Source: Ereboglobus sp.
GTDB taxonomy: Bacteria > Verrucomicrobiota > Verrucomicrobiia > Opitutales > Opitutaceae
DNA: 64,000 bases
Assembly: GCA_029974595.1 (NCBI GenBank)
Contig: JARKRC010000040.1
Coordinates: 45,519 to 109,518, forward strand
Reading direction: 5' to 3'
Shown here: positions 56,161-64,000 of the stretch, piece after piece
Layout: each line of letters opens with the position of its first letter
Numbering within the stretch: position 1 is the stretch's first letter
Position numbers and translations under genes: made by a program
The notes under the pieces: generated by a model
What the model was told of the DNA's origin: nothing
Database searches by the model: none
Seen by the model: the letters and a program-made list of their open reading frames with translations, nothing else

Positions 56161-56607
56161 ATGAAGAAGAAAACAACCAAAGCCAAAACTACCCCGGCGT
56201 TGTCGGCGCCCGTTCCGGCAAAAAAGAAGACGAAGGCGGTATCCTCGGCCAAGGTATTGTCGCCGAAAGTGGTGGAAGCGGCGGCCTCGGCGGTGGCTCC
56301 GGCTCCCGAAGTCAAGAAGGCGGCTTCCAAACCCGCGGAGCAAAGCAAGCCGGCCATTATCAAGATCAAGGCCCAAATCGACATCGGCTTCGGCAACGCG
56401 CTCACGATTCGCGGCAGCGGCGCGGACTTGAGCTGGGACAAAGGTCTCTCGATGAATTGCGTGAACGACGATCTGTGGTCGATCACACTCGTCGGAGTCA
56501 CCGGCCCCGTGACCTTCAAGTTCCTTGTCAACGACCTGACATGGAGCGCCGGCGAGGACTACTTGGCCCAGCCCGGCGATGAAGTCGTGTTTGTGCCGGC
56601 ATTCTAA
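56161..56607 (+). CDS. Small protein: Lys/Ala/Pro-rich (histone H1-like) tail plus glycogen-binding-like E-set domain
   Basis: 148 residues. Residues 1-70 are low-complexity Lys/Ala/Pro/Ser (KKKTTKAKTTPAL, PAKKKTKAV), like the basic tails of bacterial histone H1-like proteins. Residues about 72-148 resemble an AMPK/CBM48-type early-set domain: ALTIRGSGADLSWDKGLSM, LWSITLVGV, VTFKFLVNDLTWSAGEDYLAQPG, with the Trp and Lys positions such domains use for alpha-glucan. No signal peptide. A strong Shine-Dalgarno and terminator make it a single-gene transcript. The glucan-binding reading is inferred from pattern; protein interaction through the E-set fold is the alternative. Not assigned to a named family. 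Confidence 0.65.
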   Translation: MKKKTTKAKTTPALSAPVPAKKKTKAVSSAKVLSPKVVEAAASAVAPAPEVKKAASKPAEQSKPAIIKIKAQIDIGFGNALTIRGSGADLSWDKGLSMNCVNDDLWSITLVGVTGPVTFKFLVNDLTWSAGEDYLAQPGDEVVFVPAF

Positions 56608-56643
56608 ACGGGCAAAACCGGCGTGTCTTTGGATTTACCTGCA

Positions 56644-56676
56644 CAGGGCGGCCGCTCGGCCGCCCTGTTTTTATTT
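56644..56676 (+). terminator. Strong rho-independent terminator
   Basis: A 10-bp perfect stem (CAGGGCGGCC with GGCCGCCCTG) around a GCTC loop is followed by TTTTTATTT. It follows the 148-residue protein gene by 37 bp. The rest of the gap to 56830 contains a possible short ORF that runs through this hairpin and is not credible. Confidence 0.92.
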
Positions 56677-56830
56677 CGCTCCTGGGAGGGGCGGGGCGCT
56701 TTCGTTCAAAAATTCATGAACAAAATTCCCCTCGGGGCAAATTACCTCTTGCGCACGCATCCAAAACACTGGCAAAAATTACCACTTCCTGTCGCGCGCG
56801 TGGTGCGCCGGCAGGCCAGCAAACACCTTC

Positions 56831-58597
56831 ATGCATAGTTTCTCCGAGCAATGTCTCGAAATGGCCCGCACGATGCTGGCCCACAACTTGAGTTCAATTC
56901 AGCCCGACGGCACCATTCTCCCCGTCGAAGGCGAGGCTCCCCGCCCCGACGAGCCCGGGCACGCCGCGCTTGCTCTCGGTGAATACTACCGCGCCACCGG
57001 CGCCACCACACTCAAGGGCGCCGATCTCGTCGACCTTACCGCGCGCTGCATCACCGCGCAGATGTTTACCGAACCCGCCGCGGAAAACGGCCTCGCCTAC
57101 GCCTCCCTCGGCCTCCTCTGCTTCGGCCCTTCCAAGGAGCGCAACCTCGTCTGGGAACGTCTCGTCGATGAAACCCGCGCCCGCATCGACAAGCAGCTCC
57201 TTCACCGCTCGGACTACGACAACCACTGGCAGGCGTTCAATGTTGCCAAGGCCGTCGCGCGTTTCTCTTTCGGCCTTTCCAAGAAAGACGAAACCTCGCG
57301 CCTCATCGAGCGCATGGTCGAACGCATCAACCAAACCAGCTCGACCAGCTTTTTCGACGACGCCGCGCCCGGGCTCGGCGGCAATTTCTCCCTCTACGGC
57401 GTGATGACCTATGTGTTCATCCGCTCCTCGCTCCAGCTCCACGCCAACTCCGGCGTGCGCGACCGCAAACTCCCGACCCTCCGCACCTACGCCGAGAAAT
57501 ACATCAAAATGATGCCCGACCTCGTGCGCGCCGACGGGCTCGGCTGGGCCTTCGGGCGCTACTCCGGCGCCTACGGCCAGATGCACTGCATCAGCCTCAT
57601 TCTCCAAGGGCTTCGCGACGGCTGGATCGCCGAGGATCAGAAACAAAAGTATTTCGACATCCTCCGCCGCCTCTTCCTCTTCTTCTATCAAACCTACCTC
57701 GACCAGGAGCACGGCTTCCTCGACATGCGCGACAACGAGCGCACAGCCAACGCGCACCACACCACGCGCATCGCCAATTTCGACGCCGCCCGCTTCCTCT
57801 GCCAGTGGTCGCGCCTCGCAAAGACCGTGCAGATGCCCGTCGTCCCGATCAAAGCCGAGGCTCCCCGCACGACCCCGACCGGACGCTTTGTCATTTTCGA
57901 CAAATCCAACCGCAAGGAACAAGGCCTCTTCCTTTACCGCGACCCCGAAAGCGGCCTCCATGCGCAAATCCCGCTCGTCAGCTCCGGCGGCGTCGCGACC
58001 GCCGACACGCTGCCATTCCCGCATTGTCCCGGCGTGTTCGACTGGCCGAGCAATGTTTACGCGCCGATCATGCTCCCCGAGCTCACGTTCGGCGACACGG
58101 TCACAATCCCCGCGTATTACGGCAAAAACTGCGTCACCGGCCTCGGCTCGCGCAACAGCTTTTATTTCCGCTACGAGCAACCCGAGCTTGTCACCAAGGA
58201 CGAGGAACTCACGAAGAACCTCGGCTCGGTGAAAGTGCAGTGGACATTCGCCGGCAGGAACATCTCCTGCGAATACGCCTACACGGTGAAACAGCAAATC
58301 ACGCTGACGAAGTTCCGCTACATGCTCGCGATCGCCATGCCGCATTCGAGATACCGCGTCGCCGGCTCGCTCGCCCTCGGCGAACAAGCCCATCGCTGCA
58401 CGGTGCAGAAGGATGATTTCCAAGCCACCTGGCAGGAAATCGAAGTCGTGACCCACGATCCGCGTTACTGCACGAACTACGGCAAGGTTCACTATCTGCA
58501 GCACCTCGTGCGGGATCACCCGCTGATCATGCGCCCGGGCAATATCTACCGCCTGATCGTGAACTTCGATCCCGACATCGCGCGAATCGAGGAGTGA
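56831..58597 (+). CDS. Uncharacterised 588-residue protein, probable (alpha/alpha)-toroid plus beta domain
   Basis: No signal peptide, so cytoplasmic. Residues about 1-330 are helical with repeated short helices (HAALALGEYYRATG, DLVDLTARCITAQM, SDYDNHWQAFNVAKAVARFSFGL, YAEKYIKMMPDLV) and aromatic/His clusters (GWAFGRYSGAYGQMHCI). This is the look of the six-helical-hairpin barrels of GH88/GH105/GH154 and some lyases. Residues about 345-588 are beta-rich (GRFVIFDKSNRKEQGLFLY, GSVKVQWTFAGRNISCEYAYTV). I do not recognise a family and no catalytic pair can be assigned. It stands alone between two terminators. A role in intracellular saccharide processing is only suggested by fold. Confidence 0.7.
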   Translation: MHSFSEQCLEMARTMLAHNLSSIQPDGTILPVEGEAPRPDEPGHAALALGEYYRATGATTLKGADLVDLTARCITAQMFTEPAAENGLAYASLGLLCFGPSKERNLVWERLVDETRARIDKQLLHRSDYDNHWQAFNVAKAVARFSFGLSKKDETSRLIERMVERINQTSSTSFFDDAAPGLGGNFSLYGVMTYVFIRSSLQLHANSGVRDRKLPTLRTYAEKYIKMMPDLVRADGLGWAFGRYSGAYGQMHCISLILQGLRDGWIAEDQKQKYFDILRRLFLFFYQTYLDQEHGFLDMRDNERTANAHHTTRIANFDAARFLCQWSRLAKTVQMPVVPIKAEAPRTTPTGRFVIFDKSNRKEQGLFLYRDPESGLHAQIPLVSSGGVATADTLPFPHCPGVFDWPSNVYAPIMLPELTFGDTVTIPAYYGKNCVTGLGSRNSFYFRYEQPELVTKDEELTKNLGSVKVQWTFAGRNISCEYAYTVKQQITLTKFRYMLAIAMPHSRYRVAGSLALGEQAHRCTVQKDDFQATWQEIEVVTHDPRYCTNYGKVHYLQHLVRDHPLIMRPGNIYRLIVNFDPDIARIEE

Positions 58598-58620
58598 TCT
58601 TCATCAGTTTGATCATTGCA

Positions 58621-58654
58621 AAAACACAGGGTCCCGCCGTCCCTGTGTTTTTTT
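58621..58654 (+). terminator. Rho-independent terminator after the 588-residue protein
   Basis: AAAACACAGGG (58621-58631) pairs with CCCTGTGTTTT (58641-58651) around a 9-base loop and runs into seven T residues in total. It lies 23 bp after the stop codon and isolates the gene from hisF. Confidence 0.88.
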
Positions 58655-58785
58655 GTGCCGCAACCCGCCCGCTCCAAATCCCGGAAAATAATCTTCCGAA
58701 TGGAAGAACGGCTTGAGAAAACTGAAATCCCTTTGTTTCCTTCGTTCACTTCTTCTGTGCAACAATCCTAATTCGAAATCAGATC

Positions 58786-59547
58786 ATGCTTTCTACACGG
58801 GTAATACCTTGTCTGGACGTTAAAAACGGGCGCGTCGTGAAAGGCGTGCAGTTCGAGCAGCTTCGCGACGCCGGCGATCCGGTCGAATGCGCGAAGGCTT
58901 ACGATGCCCAGGGCGCCGACGAGCTCGTTTTCCTCGACATCACGGCCTCGCACGAAGAACGCAACATCATGCACGACGTCGTCGCGCGCACAGCCGAGAA
59001 GTGTTTCATGCCGCTTACCGTCGGCGGAGGCCTGCGCACGGTTGACGACATCGAGCGCATGCTCAAGGCCGGCGCGGACAAGGTTTCGCTGAACACGGCC
59101 GCGCTCAAAAATCCGCAGTTGATCGCCGACGCCTCCAGCCGCTTCGGCAACCAGTGCATCGTCGTCGCCATCGACGCGAAACGCGAGCCCGACGGCAAAA
59201 CATGGCGCGTTTACACGCATGGCGGGCGCAATCCGACCGAGCTCAACGCCGTGTCGTGGGCGCGGCAGGCCGTCTCGCTCGGCGCGGGCGAAATCCTGCT
59301 CACCAGCATGGACTGCGACGGCATGCAGAACGGCTACGACTGCGCGCTCACCCGCGCCGTGAGCGACGCCGTGACGGTGCCCGTGATCGCCAGCGGCGGG
59401 GCGGGAAAACTCGAACACTTTGCCGATGCTGTCCTCGAAGGCCGCGCCAATGCCGTGCTTGCCGCGAGCCTGTTCCATTTCGGCACGCTGAGCGTCCCGC
59501 AGGTAAAAGGCTACCTCGCCTCGCGCGGCATTCCCGTGCGGCAGTGA
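58786..59547 (+). CDS. hisF: Imidazole glycerol phosphate synthase cyclase subunit
   Basis: 253 residues, the normal length. Catalytic Asp11 ([14 protein letters not shown]) and Asp130 ([21 protein letters not shown]) are both in place. The two phosphate-binding loops are [10 protein letters not shown] and [11 protein letters not shown]. It forms the ammonia-using cyclase half of HisHF and makes imidazole glycerol phosphate and AICAR in histidine synthesis. The rest of the his genes are not adjacent; the next gene is an unrelated reductase 58 bp away. The 188-bp upstream gap holds the previous terminator and no recognisable leader peptide. Confidence 0.97.
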   Translation: MLSTRVIPCLDVKNGRVVKGVQFEQLRDAGDPVECAKAYDAQGADELVFLDITASHEERNIMHDVVARTAEKCFMPLTVGGGLRTVDDIERMLKAGADKVSLNTAALKNPQLIADASSRFGNQCIVVAIDAKREPDGKTWRVYTHGGRNPTELNAVSWARQAVSLGAGEILLTSMDCDGMQNGYDCALTRAVSDAVTVPVIASGGAGKLEHFADAVLEGRANAVLAASLFHFGTLSVPQVKGYLASRGIPVRQ

Positions 59548-59605
59548 TTGCGCCGCGAGGTGTTTTAAGTTGGCACCGCGCGCCTTGATTGATGGAATCG
59601 CACGC

Positions 59606-60634
59606 ATGAACACGCACACCCGCACGATTCCCTCCGCCCCGCGCGCAATCTGCTATCACGCGACCGGAAAACCCGATGAGGTTTTGAAATACGAGGCGCT
59701 CCCCGGCGACGCCCGCGAGCCTGCCGCCGGCGAAGTGCTCGTGCTCATGGAAATGGCCGTCATACACCCGTCCGACCTCGGCATGATCGGCGGCACCTAC
59801 GGACGCCTGCGCCCGCTGCCCGCCGTTGCTGGACGCGAAGGCGTGGGCCGCGTTGCCAAGCTCGGCGAGGGCGTGACGACCCTCAGAATCGGCGACCGCG
59901 TGCGCATGCCCGAAGACTCCGGCGTGTGGCGCGAGGCTCTCGTCGCAAAAGTATCCGATCTCATGCGGGTCCCCGCGGATCTCCCGGCGGAACAGATTGC
60001 GATGGCCTTCATCAATCCGCCGACCGCGTGGCTCTTGCTGCATGAATTCGCGGACCTGAAGCCGGGCGACTGGATCATCCAAAACGCCGCCAATTCCGCC
60101 GTCGGCGAATGCGTCATCCAGCTCGCGAAGGCGCTCGGCCTGCGCACGGCGAATCTCGTGCGCTCGCCCGAAAAACACGAGGCGAACCTGCGCGCGCTCG
60201 GCGCGGACATCGTCGTGGCCGACGACGACAAGGCGCTCAAAGCCGTGCTCGCCCAAACGGGCGGCGCCGCTCCCCGGCTCGCCCTCAACAGCATCGGCGG
60301 CATGAGCGCGATCACGCTCACGCGGGCGTTGGGGAACAACGGCCAGCTCGTCACCTTTGGCGGTATGACGGGCGACGCGATCCGTTTCCCGACCCGCGAG
60401 TTCATTTTCAAAAACGTGGCGCTGCGCGGATTCTGGATGGACCGCGGGGCGCGCTCGGCAACGCCCGCCGCGCTGCGCGCCGTCTACGACGCGGTTTACG
60501 CGCGCCTGCGCGACGGCTCGCTCAGGATGGCCGTGGACTCCGTGTATCCGGTTTCTCAATACGCGGAGGCGCTCGCCCGCGCCGGTGCCTACGGGCGCAG
60601 CGGCAAGGTGCTCCTTCGCGGGCCGGGCGCGTGA
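59606..60634 (+). CDS. MDR-family enoyl reductase (MECR/ETR1-like), zinc-independent
   Basis: 342 residues from the ATG at 59606; the TTG at 59570 is less likely. It is a medium-chain dehydrogenase/reductase without the zinc-binding Cys/His set. Markers are HPSDLGMIGGTYG, AGREGVGRVAKLGEGV, PPTAWLLLHEF and the cofactor loop IIQNAANSAVGECVIQLAKALG, which is the mitochondrial MECR form. It probably reduces trans-2-enoyl thioesters with NADPH in fatty-acid synthesis; a quinone-reductase-like role is possible. It converges on comEC with a 43-bp gap. Confidence 0.86.
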   Translation: MNTHTRTIPSAPRAICYHATGKPDEVLKYEALPGDAREPAAGEVLVLMEMAVIHPSDLGMIGGTYGRLRPLPAVAGREGVGRVAKLGEGVTTLRIGDRVRMPEDSGVWREALVAKVSDLMRVPADLPAEQIAMAFINPPTAWLLLHEFADLKPGDWIIQNAANSAVGECVIQLAKALGLRTANLVRSPEKHEANLRALGADIVVADDDKALKAVLAQTGGAAPRLALNSIGGMSAITLTRALGNNGQLVTFGGMTGDAIRFPTREFIFKNVALRGFWMDRGARSATPAALRAVYDAVYARLRDGSLRMAVDSVYPVSQYAEALARAGAYGRSGKVLLRGPGA

Positions 60635-60677
60635 GCAGGCGGCCGGCGGCGGCAAATCGCGCCGTTGCCAGCTTCAT

Positions 60678-62423
60678 TCATACGCGACGCAAAAACACCA
60701 GCGCCGCCGCGACGACCGCGACGGGCAGCCAGAAGCCGCCGCGGCGCAGCGTCCATTTGTTCGCGTAGCCGAAAAGCATCGAGGCGAGGAGAAGCGCGAG
60801 CGCGCAGTAACCGAGCATGGGCGGCGAGAATTGCGCGGGGTGCGAGACGCCGGGGATTTTCAGGAAAAAAACGATGCCCTTTTCCATCCACAGCAGAATG
60901 AGAGCCGAGGCGTGGTTGAAGAGGATGCTGCCTGCGGTGAGCCCCGCGAGACCGAGGGTGATCGAAAGAAAGCCGGAGAGTATCACGAGCGATGCCGCGG
61001 GTATGAGCACGAGATTGGCGAGGATCGAGCCGGGCGTGAAGAGCTTGAAATAAACCGTGCCGCAGATCGCGCTGACGAGACTCGCCGCGAAACTGATTCC
61101 GACCGCGGAAAGCACATAACGCTGCACAACGATGAAGGCGCGCTGGACGCCCGTGAGGGCGGCCTTGGGGATGTCGCGGAAGGGCGTGAATCGCGCGAGC
61201 CAGATGTTTCCGAGCGGCACCCCGTAGAGCAGAAGCGCGCTGACGATGCCGTATGACATTTGAAAGCTGGCGCTGAAAAGCTGCATGGGCGCGACGAGAA
61301 GCGTGACGAGCGCGGCGAACGAGAGCGTCGCGATGCCGTTGACCGGCAGCCGCAGCAGTATGGATGCTTGGAGGAGCGCGACCATCACAAAGGCACGCAT
61401 CGCCGACGGGCTCGCCCCCGTGATTTGCACATAAAGATAGAGCGCGAATGTGCCGATCACCAGGCGCGCCCAGAGCGGAAGCCGCAGGAACAGGAGCAGG
61501 AATTGGATGCCTGTTGCGATCACGACGATGTGAAGGCCGGATATCGCAAAGAGGTGCATCGTGCCGGAGCTGAGAAAAAGCATGCTTTGCTCCTCGCCGA
61601 TATCCTGTTTTTGCCCGAGCACCATGGCCCGCAGGATGCCGGCCTGCCTCGGGTTCTCCGCGAGCCCGGCGGACAGGATCTCGTTAAAACGAAGTCGCGC
61701 GCGCTCATAAAATGCCGCCGTGGCGGAAGGCCGTTTTTCGAGTGCGAGGAGCCGCCCGCGCACGAGTTTGAAATTCATGCCCGCGGAGGCCAGATAGCCG
61801 TCAAACGAGTCTCCCTCCACGCGGCGGGGCAGGGGAGCGAGCATCCCGATGCCGCTGATTTCGGCGGTGCGGATGACCTCGGACGGCGCGTTTTCGGCGG
61901 TGATAAATGAAGGAGGCAGCGCGAGTGAAAAATAAACATTTTGCCCGACGAGTTCCTGCAAGTGCGCCTCGGCTTCGATGATCCGGGCGAGTCCGCTGAC
62001 CTGCAGCGGCTTGGCGCGGGATCGTCTGGAGCGCGGTTCCGTGGCCTGCCTGTCCTGCGGAAAAGTGTGCGTGATGCGCAGCGTCAGCCGCGCTTCGCGC
62101 GCCGGAAGCGTGTCATACACAGGTATGCGGCTGCGGTGGATTTCATAGGATGCGATTCCGGCCAGAAAAACGGCGGCGACCGGCAAGACGTTTCCCGCCC
62201 GGCGCCGCGGCGTCAGAAAGACGGCAAAAACCCCGGCGACCGCCAGCGTGAGCGCGCTCCCGAGCAGCCAGGCGATGGGAAGCGCTTGCGGCGACAGCTT
62301 GGCGGCGGCGAGCCCCGCCATGAACGGGAGCAGCATCCAAAGGAGCGGAGCCCTGTGCCGCAACGAGCGCACATTGGGCGTTGTTTGCGAGGAAGAAGCC
62401 GGGGCGTCCTTGGTGGGGCTCAC
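60678..62423 (-). CDS. comEC: ComEC/Rec2-type membrane protein, no metallo-beta-lactamase domain
   Basis: 581 residues. An N-terminal DUF4131-like/OB-type part with two or three membrane helices (LLWMLLPFMAGLAAAKL) precedes the competence core. That core has MVLGQKQDIGEEQSMLFLSSGTMHLFAISGLHIVVIA (the conserved SGLH segment) and about eight more helices (ITGASPSAMRAFVMV). It would form the inner-membrane DNA channel for uptake during transformation. The protein ends soon after the last helix, so the C-terminal metallo-beta-lactamase nuclease domain of full-length ComEC is absent. The stop lies 43 bp from the convergent reductase gene. Confidence 0.9.
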   Translation of the reverse strand: MSPTKDAPASSSQTTPNVRSLRHRAPLLWMLLPFMAGLAAAKLSPQALPIAWLLGSALTLAVAGVFAVFLTPRRRAGNVLPVAAVFLAGIASYEIHRSRIPVYDTLPAREARLTLRITHTFPQDRQATEPRSRRSRAKPLQVSGLARIIEAEAHLQELVGQNVYFSLALPPSFITAENAPSEVIRTAEISGIGMLAPLPRRVEGDSFDGYLASAGMNFKLVRGRLLALEKRPSATAAFYERARLRFNEILSAGLAENPRQAGILRAMVLGQKQDIGEEQSMLFLSSGTMHLFAISGLHIVVIATGIQFLLLFLRLPLWARLVIGTFALYLYVQITGASPSAMRAFVMVALLQASILLRLPVNGIATLSFAALVTLLVAPMQLFSASFQMSYGIVSALLLYGVPLGNIWLARFTPFRDIPKAALTGVQRAFIVVQRYVLSAVGISFAASLVSAICGTVYFKLFTPGSILANLVLIPAASLVILSGFLSITLGLAGLTAGSILFNHASALILLWMEKGIVFFLKIPGVSHPAQFSPPMLGYCALALLLASMLFGYANKWTLRRGGFWLPVAVVAAALVFLRRV

Positions 62424-62604
62424 GCATCCAGAAGAAACACATGGGCATCCCCGGGCGAGTTTTTTCAGGCGGAAGACGGCGGAATTTCAAGCATCGCCCG
62501 GACCTCCTCGGAGCCGGCGACGCCCATTTTCACGCCAGTCGTTTTTACACTCGCCGGACGGGCAAAACTAGTTTTTTAGTTTCACCTTTCGTCCACATTT
62601 TCAC

Positions 62605-63819
62605 ATGGCCCGAATCGTCCAAAAATATGGCGGCACCTCAGTCGGTGACGTCGAACGCATCAAAAAAGTCGCCGAGCGCATCAAGCTCACACGCGACGAA
62701 GGCAACGAGGTCGTCGTCGTTGTCTCCGCCCGCTCCGGCGTGACGAATGAGCTCATCGCGCGCGCCAAGGCCATCAGCGACCTCCCCAGCGAGCGCGAGA
62801 TGGACATGCTCCTCGCGGTCGGCGAACAGGAGACAATCGCGCTCACCGCCATGGCGCTCCACGCCATCGACGTGCCGGCGGTCAGTTTCACCGGCGCGCA
62901 GGCGGGCATCATCACCAATGACGCCCACACCCGCGCCAAGATCCAAACCCTCACGCCGAAGCAAATCGAGGACGCGCTCAAGCAGGGCAAGGTCGTCATT
63001 GTCGCCGGGTTTCAGGGCATCAACGCCGCCGGGCAGGTCACCACGCTCGGTCGCGGCGGCTCCGATCTCACCGCCATCGCCCTCGCCGCCCCGCTCAAGG
63101 CCGACAAGTGCGAAATCTACACCGACGTTGACGGCGTCTATACCGCCGACCCGCGCATCGTGAAAACCGCGCAAAAAATCGACGAGATTTCGTATGACGA
63201 AATGCTCGAGCTTGCCTCGTCCGGCTCGAAGGTCATGCAAAGCCGCTCGGTCGAGTTTGCGAAAAAATACGGCGTCGTTTTTGAAGTCCGCTCATCCTTT
63301 AACCACAACCCAGGAACCATCGTGAAAGAAGAAGTCTCGTATATGGAAAAAGTCGTCGTGCGCGGCGTCGCCGTCGACAAGGACCAGGCCAAGGTCATCG
63401 TCAGCAACATCCTCGACAAGCCCGGATCGGCTGCGAAGGTCTTCCGCGCCTTGGCCGACGCGAACATCATCGTCGACATGATCGTGCAGAACGTGGGCCG
63501 CAACGGCATCGCGAACCTCACCTTTACCGTTCCGCAGGTCGATTCCAAGAAAGCGCAGAAGACGCTTGAACCCGTCCTCGCGCAAATTGGCGCCGGCCAT
63601 GTGGCCATTCACGAAAACATCGCCAAGCTCTCCGTCGTCGGCGTTGGCATGAAGACGCACAGCGGCGTCGCCGCGACCCTCTTCCAGACCCTTGCGGACG
63701 CAAACGTCAACATCGACATGATCACGACCTCCGAGATCAAAATCTCGGTTGTGATCAATCGCGAGCGCATTGATGAGGCCGCCCGCCTCGTGCACAAGGT
63801 CTTCGGCCTCGACGCGTGA
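62605..63819 (+). CDS. lysC: Aspartate kinase
   Basis: 404 residues, matching monofunctional aspartokinases. The N-terminal kinase motif QKYGGTSVGDVERI is followed by the ATP/aspartate segment GRGGSDLTAIALAAPLKADKCEIYTDVDGVYTADPRI. Two C-terminal ACT domains start near residue 265 (VAVDKDQAKVIVSNILDKPG and LSVVGVGMKTHSGVAATLFQTL), the usual feedback-binding unit for lysine or threonine. It catalyses the first step of lysine/threonine/methionine and cell-wall diaminopimelate synthesis. Divergent from comEC with a 181-bp gap holding a 12-bp palindrome (62564-62575) but no recognisable lysine riboswitch. Confidence 0.96.
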   Translation: MARIVQKYGGTSVGDVERIKKVAERIKLTRDEGNEVVVVVSARSGVTNELIARAKAISDLPSEREMDMLLAVGEQETIALTAMALHAIDVPAVSFTGAQAGIITNDAHTRAKIQTLTPKQIEDALKQGKVVIVAGFQGINAAGQVTTLGRGGSDLTAIALAAPLKADKCEIYTDVDGVYTADPRIVKTAQKIDEISYDEMLELASSGSKVMQSRSVEFAKKYGVVFEVRSSFNHNPGTIVKEEVSYMEKVVVRGVAVDKDQAKVIVSNILDKPGSAAKVFRALADANIIVDMIVQNVGRNGIANLTFTVPQVDSKKAQKTLEPVLAQIGAGHVAIHENIAKLSVVGVGMKTHSGVAATLFQTLADANVNIDMITTSEIKISVVINRERIDEAARLVHKVFGLDA

Positions 63820-63828
63820 CCAGACAGC

Positions 63829-64000
63829 CGCGTGCGACAAGGAGGGGCGGCGTCCTCGCCGCCCGACGAGGCGCAACAGCGCCTCGCCCTTTTTTCTCCT
63901 CGAATCATCGCCAAATCGTATTGCGCGATCAAACCGGCCAAACCGTGCGCGACTTTGTCGCGTCGGGCGGCGAGGACGCCGCCCCTCCTTGTCGCACGCG
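63829..64000. repeat. REP/BIME-like element: 40-bp perfect inverted repeats flanking a terminator hairpin
   Basis: The 40 bases at 63829-63868 are the exact reverse complement of 63961-64000. Each arm contains its own hairpin (GGGCGGCG-TCCT-CGCCGCCC). The 92-bp centre begins with a terminator-like hairpin. The right arm ends at the window edge, so the repeat may extend further. The layout is that of paired REP sequences (BIME). Confidence 0.85.
63867..63895 (+). terminator. Rho-independent terminator after lysC
   Basis: An 8-bp stem, CGAGGCGC with GCGCCTCG, closes an AACA loop and is followed by CCC and six T residues. It starts 48 bp after the lysC stop and overlaps the end of the left arm of the inverted repeat. 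Confidence 0.75.

Noticed and set aside
56623..56838. 71-codon open frame after the 148-residue protein
   Set aside because: It runs straight through a strong terminator hairpin and has no start signal or recognisable content.
62424..62604. Lysine riboswitch or attenuator before lysC
   Set aside because: Only a 12-bp palindrome (AAAACTAGTTTT, 62564-62575) is visible; no five-helix junction or Lys-rich leader ORF was found.
1..64000. CRISPR array, insertion sequence, integrase or prophage genes
   Set aside because: No repeat-spacer series, transposase or phage-type motif was found in any intergenic region or frame examined.

Overview
The window reads as a chromosomal stretch of a Gram-negative, polysaccharide-degrading bacterium of the PVC superphylum, most likely Verrucomicrobiota of the Opitutaceae type. 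The grounds are TonB-dependent receptors with an N-terminal carboxypeptidase-regulatory-like domain and no SusD partner, a XylR-type (sugar-binding plus AraC) regulator, autotransporters with Pmp-like repeats, Shine-Dalgarno-poor GC-rich genes and many secreted carbohydrate-active proteins. This placement is inferred from gene content only; no marker gene was compared.

Region A (1-21,470, plus strand) is a sialoglycan locus: two autotransporters (the first cut by the window edge), a TonB-dependent receptor, two tandem sialidases, a NanM-like kelch epimerase, a canonical sialidase, an enolase-superfamily sugar-acid dehydratase, a D-2-hydroxyacid dehydrogenase, a DHDPS-family aldolase, an N-acetylneuraminate lyase, a fourth sialidase and a Cys-type sulfatase. 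Outer-membrane capture, desialylation and desulfation, epimerisation of released sialic acid and its cleavage to ManNAc and pyruvate are encoded. The kinase/epimerase half (NanK/NanE/Nag) and an inner-membrane sialate transporter are not in the window.

Region B (21,507-36,320, minus strand) holds a TonB-dependent receptor, a 2,442-residue secreted protein built from two tandem heparinase-II/III-like units, and a GH106-type alpha-L-rhamnosidase. The divergent regulator at 36,605 separates it from region C (38,007-51,166, plus strand): a DNRLRE-type secreted protein, two tandem ~1,135-residue paralogues with a clan GH-A-like catalytic pair, a small secreted protein that is a free-standing copy of a module found twice in the giant protein, a hexuronate-type MFS transporter, mannonate dehydratase, an SDR oxidoreductase and an RraA-like protein, closed by a terminator. 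Together B and C look like one regulon for a uronate- and rhamnose-containing glycan, with the liberated glucuronate-type acid going through mannonate. CGCAAAAA boxes before the regulator and before region C, and a 12-bp direct repeat before the receptor, are candidate operators.

Region D (51,357-64,000) is more housekeeping-like: a PD-(D/E)XK nuclease/XPD-type helicase fusion, a polyprenyl diphosphate synthase, an EEP-family hydrolase, a 148-residue protein with a histone-H1-like tail and a glycogen-binding-like domain, a 588-residue probable alpha-toroid protein, HisF, an enoyl reductase of the MECR type, ComEC, and aspartate kinase followed by a REP/BIME-like inverted repeat that reaches the window edge. 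No rRNA, tRNA, CRISPR array, transposase or intergenic gap over 300 bases was seen.
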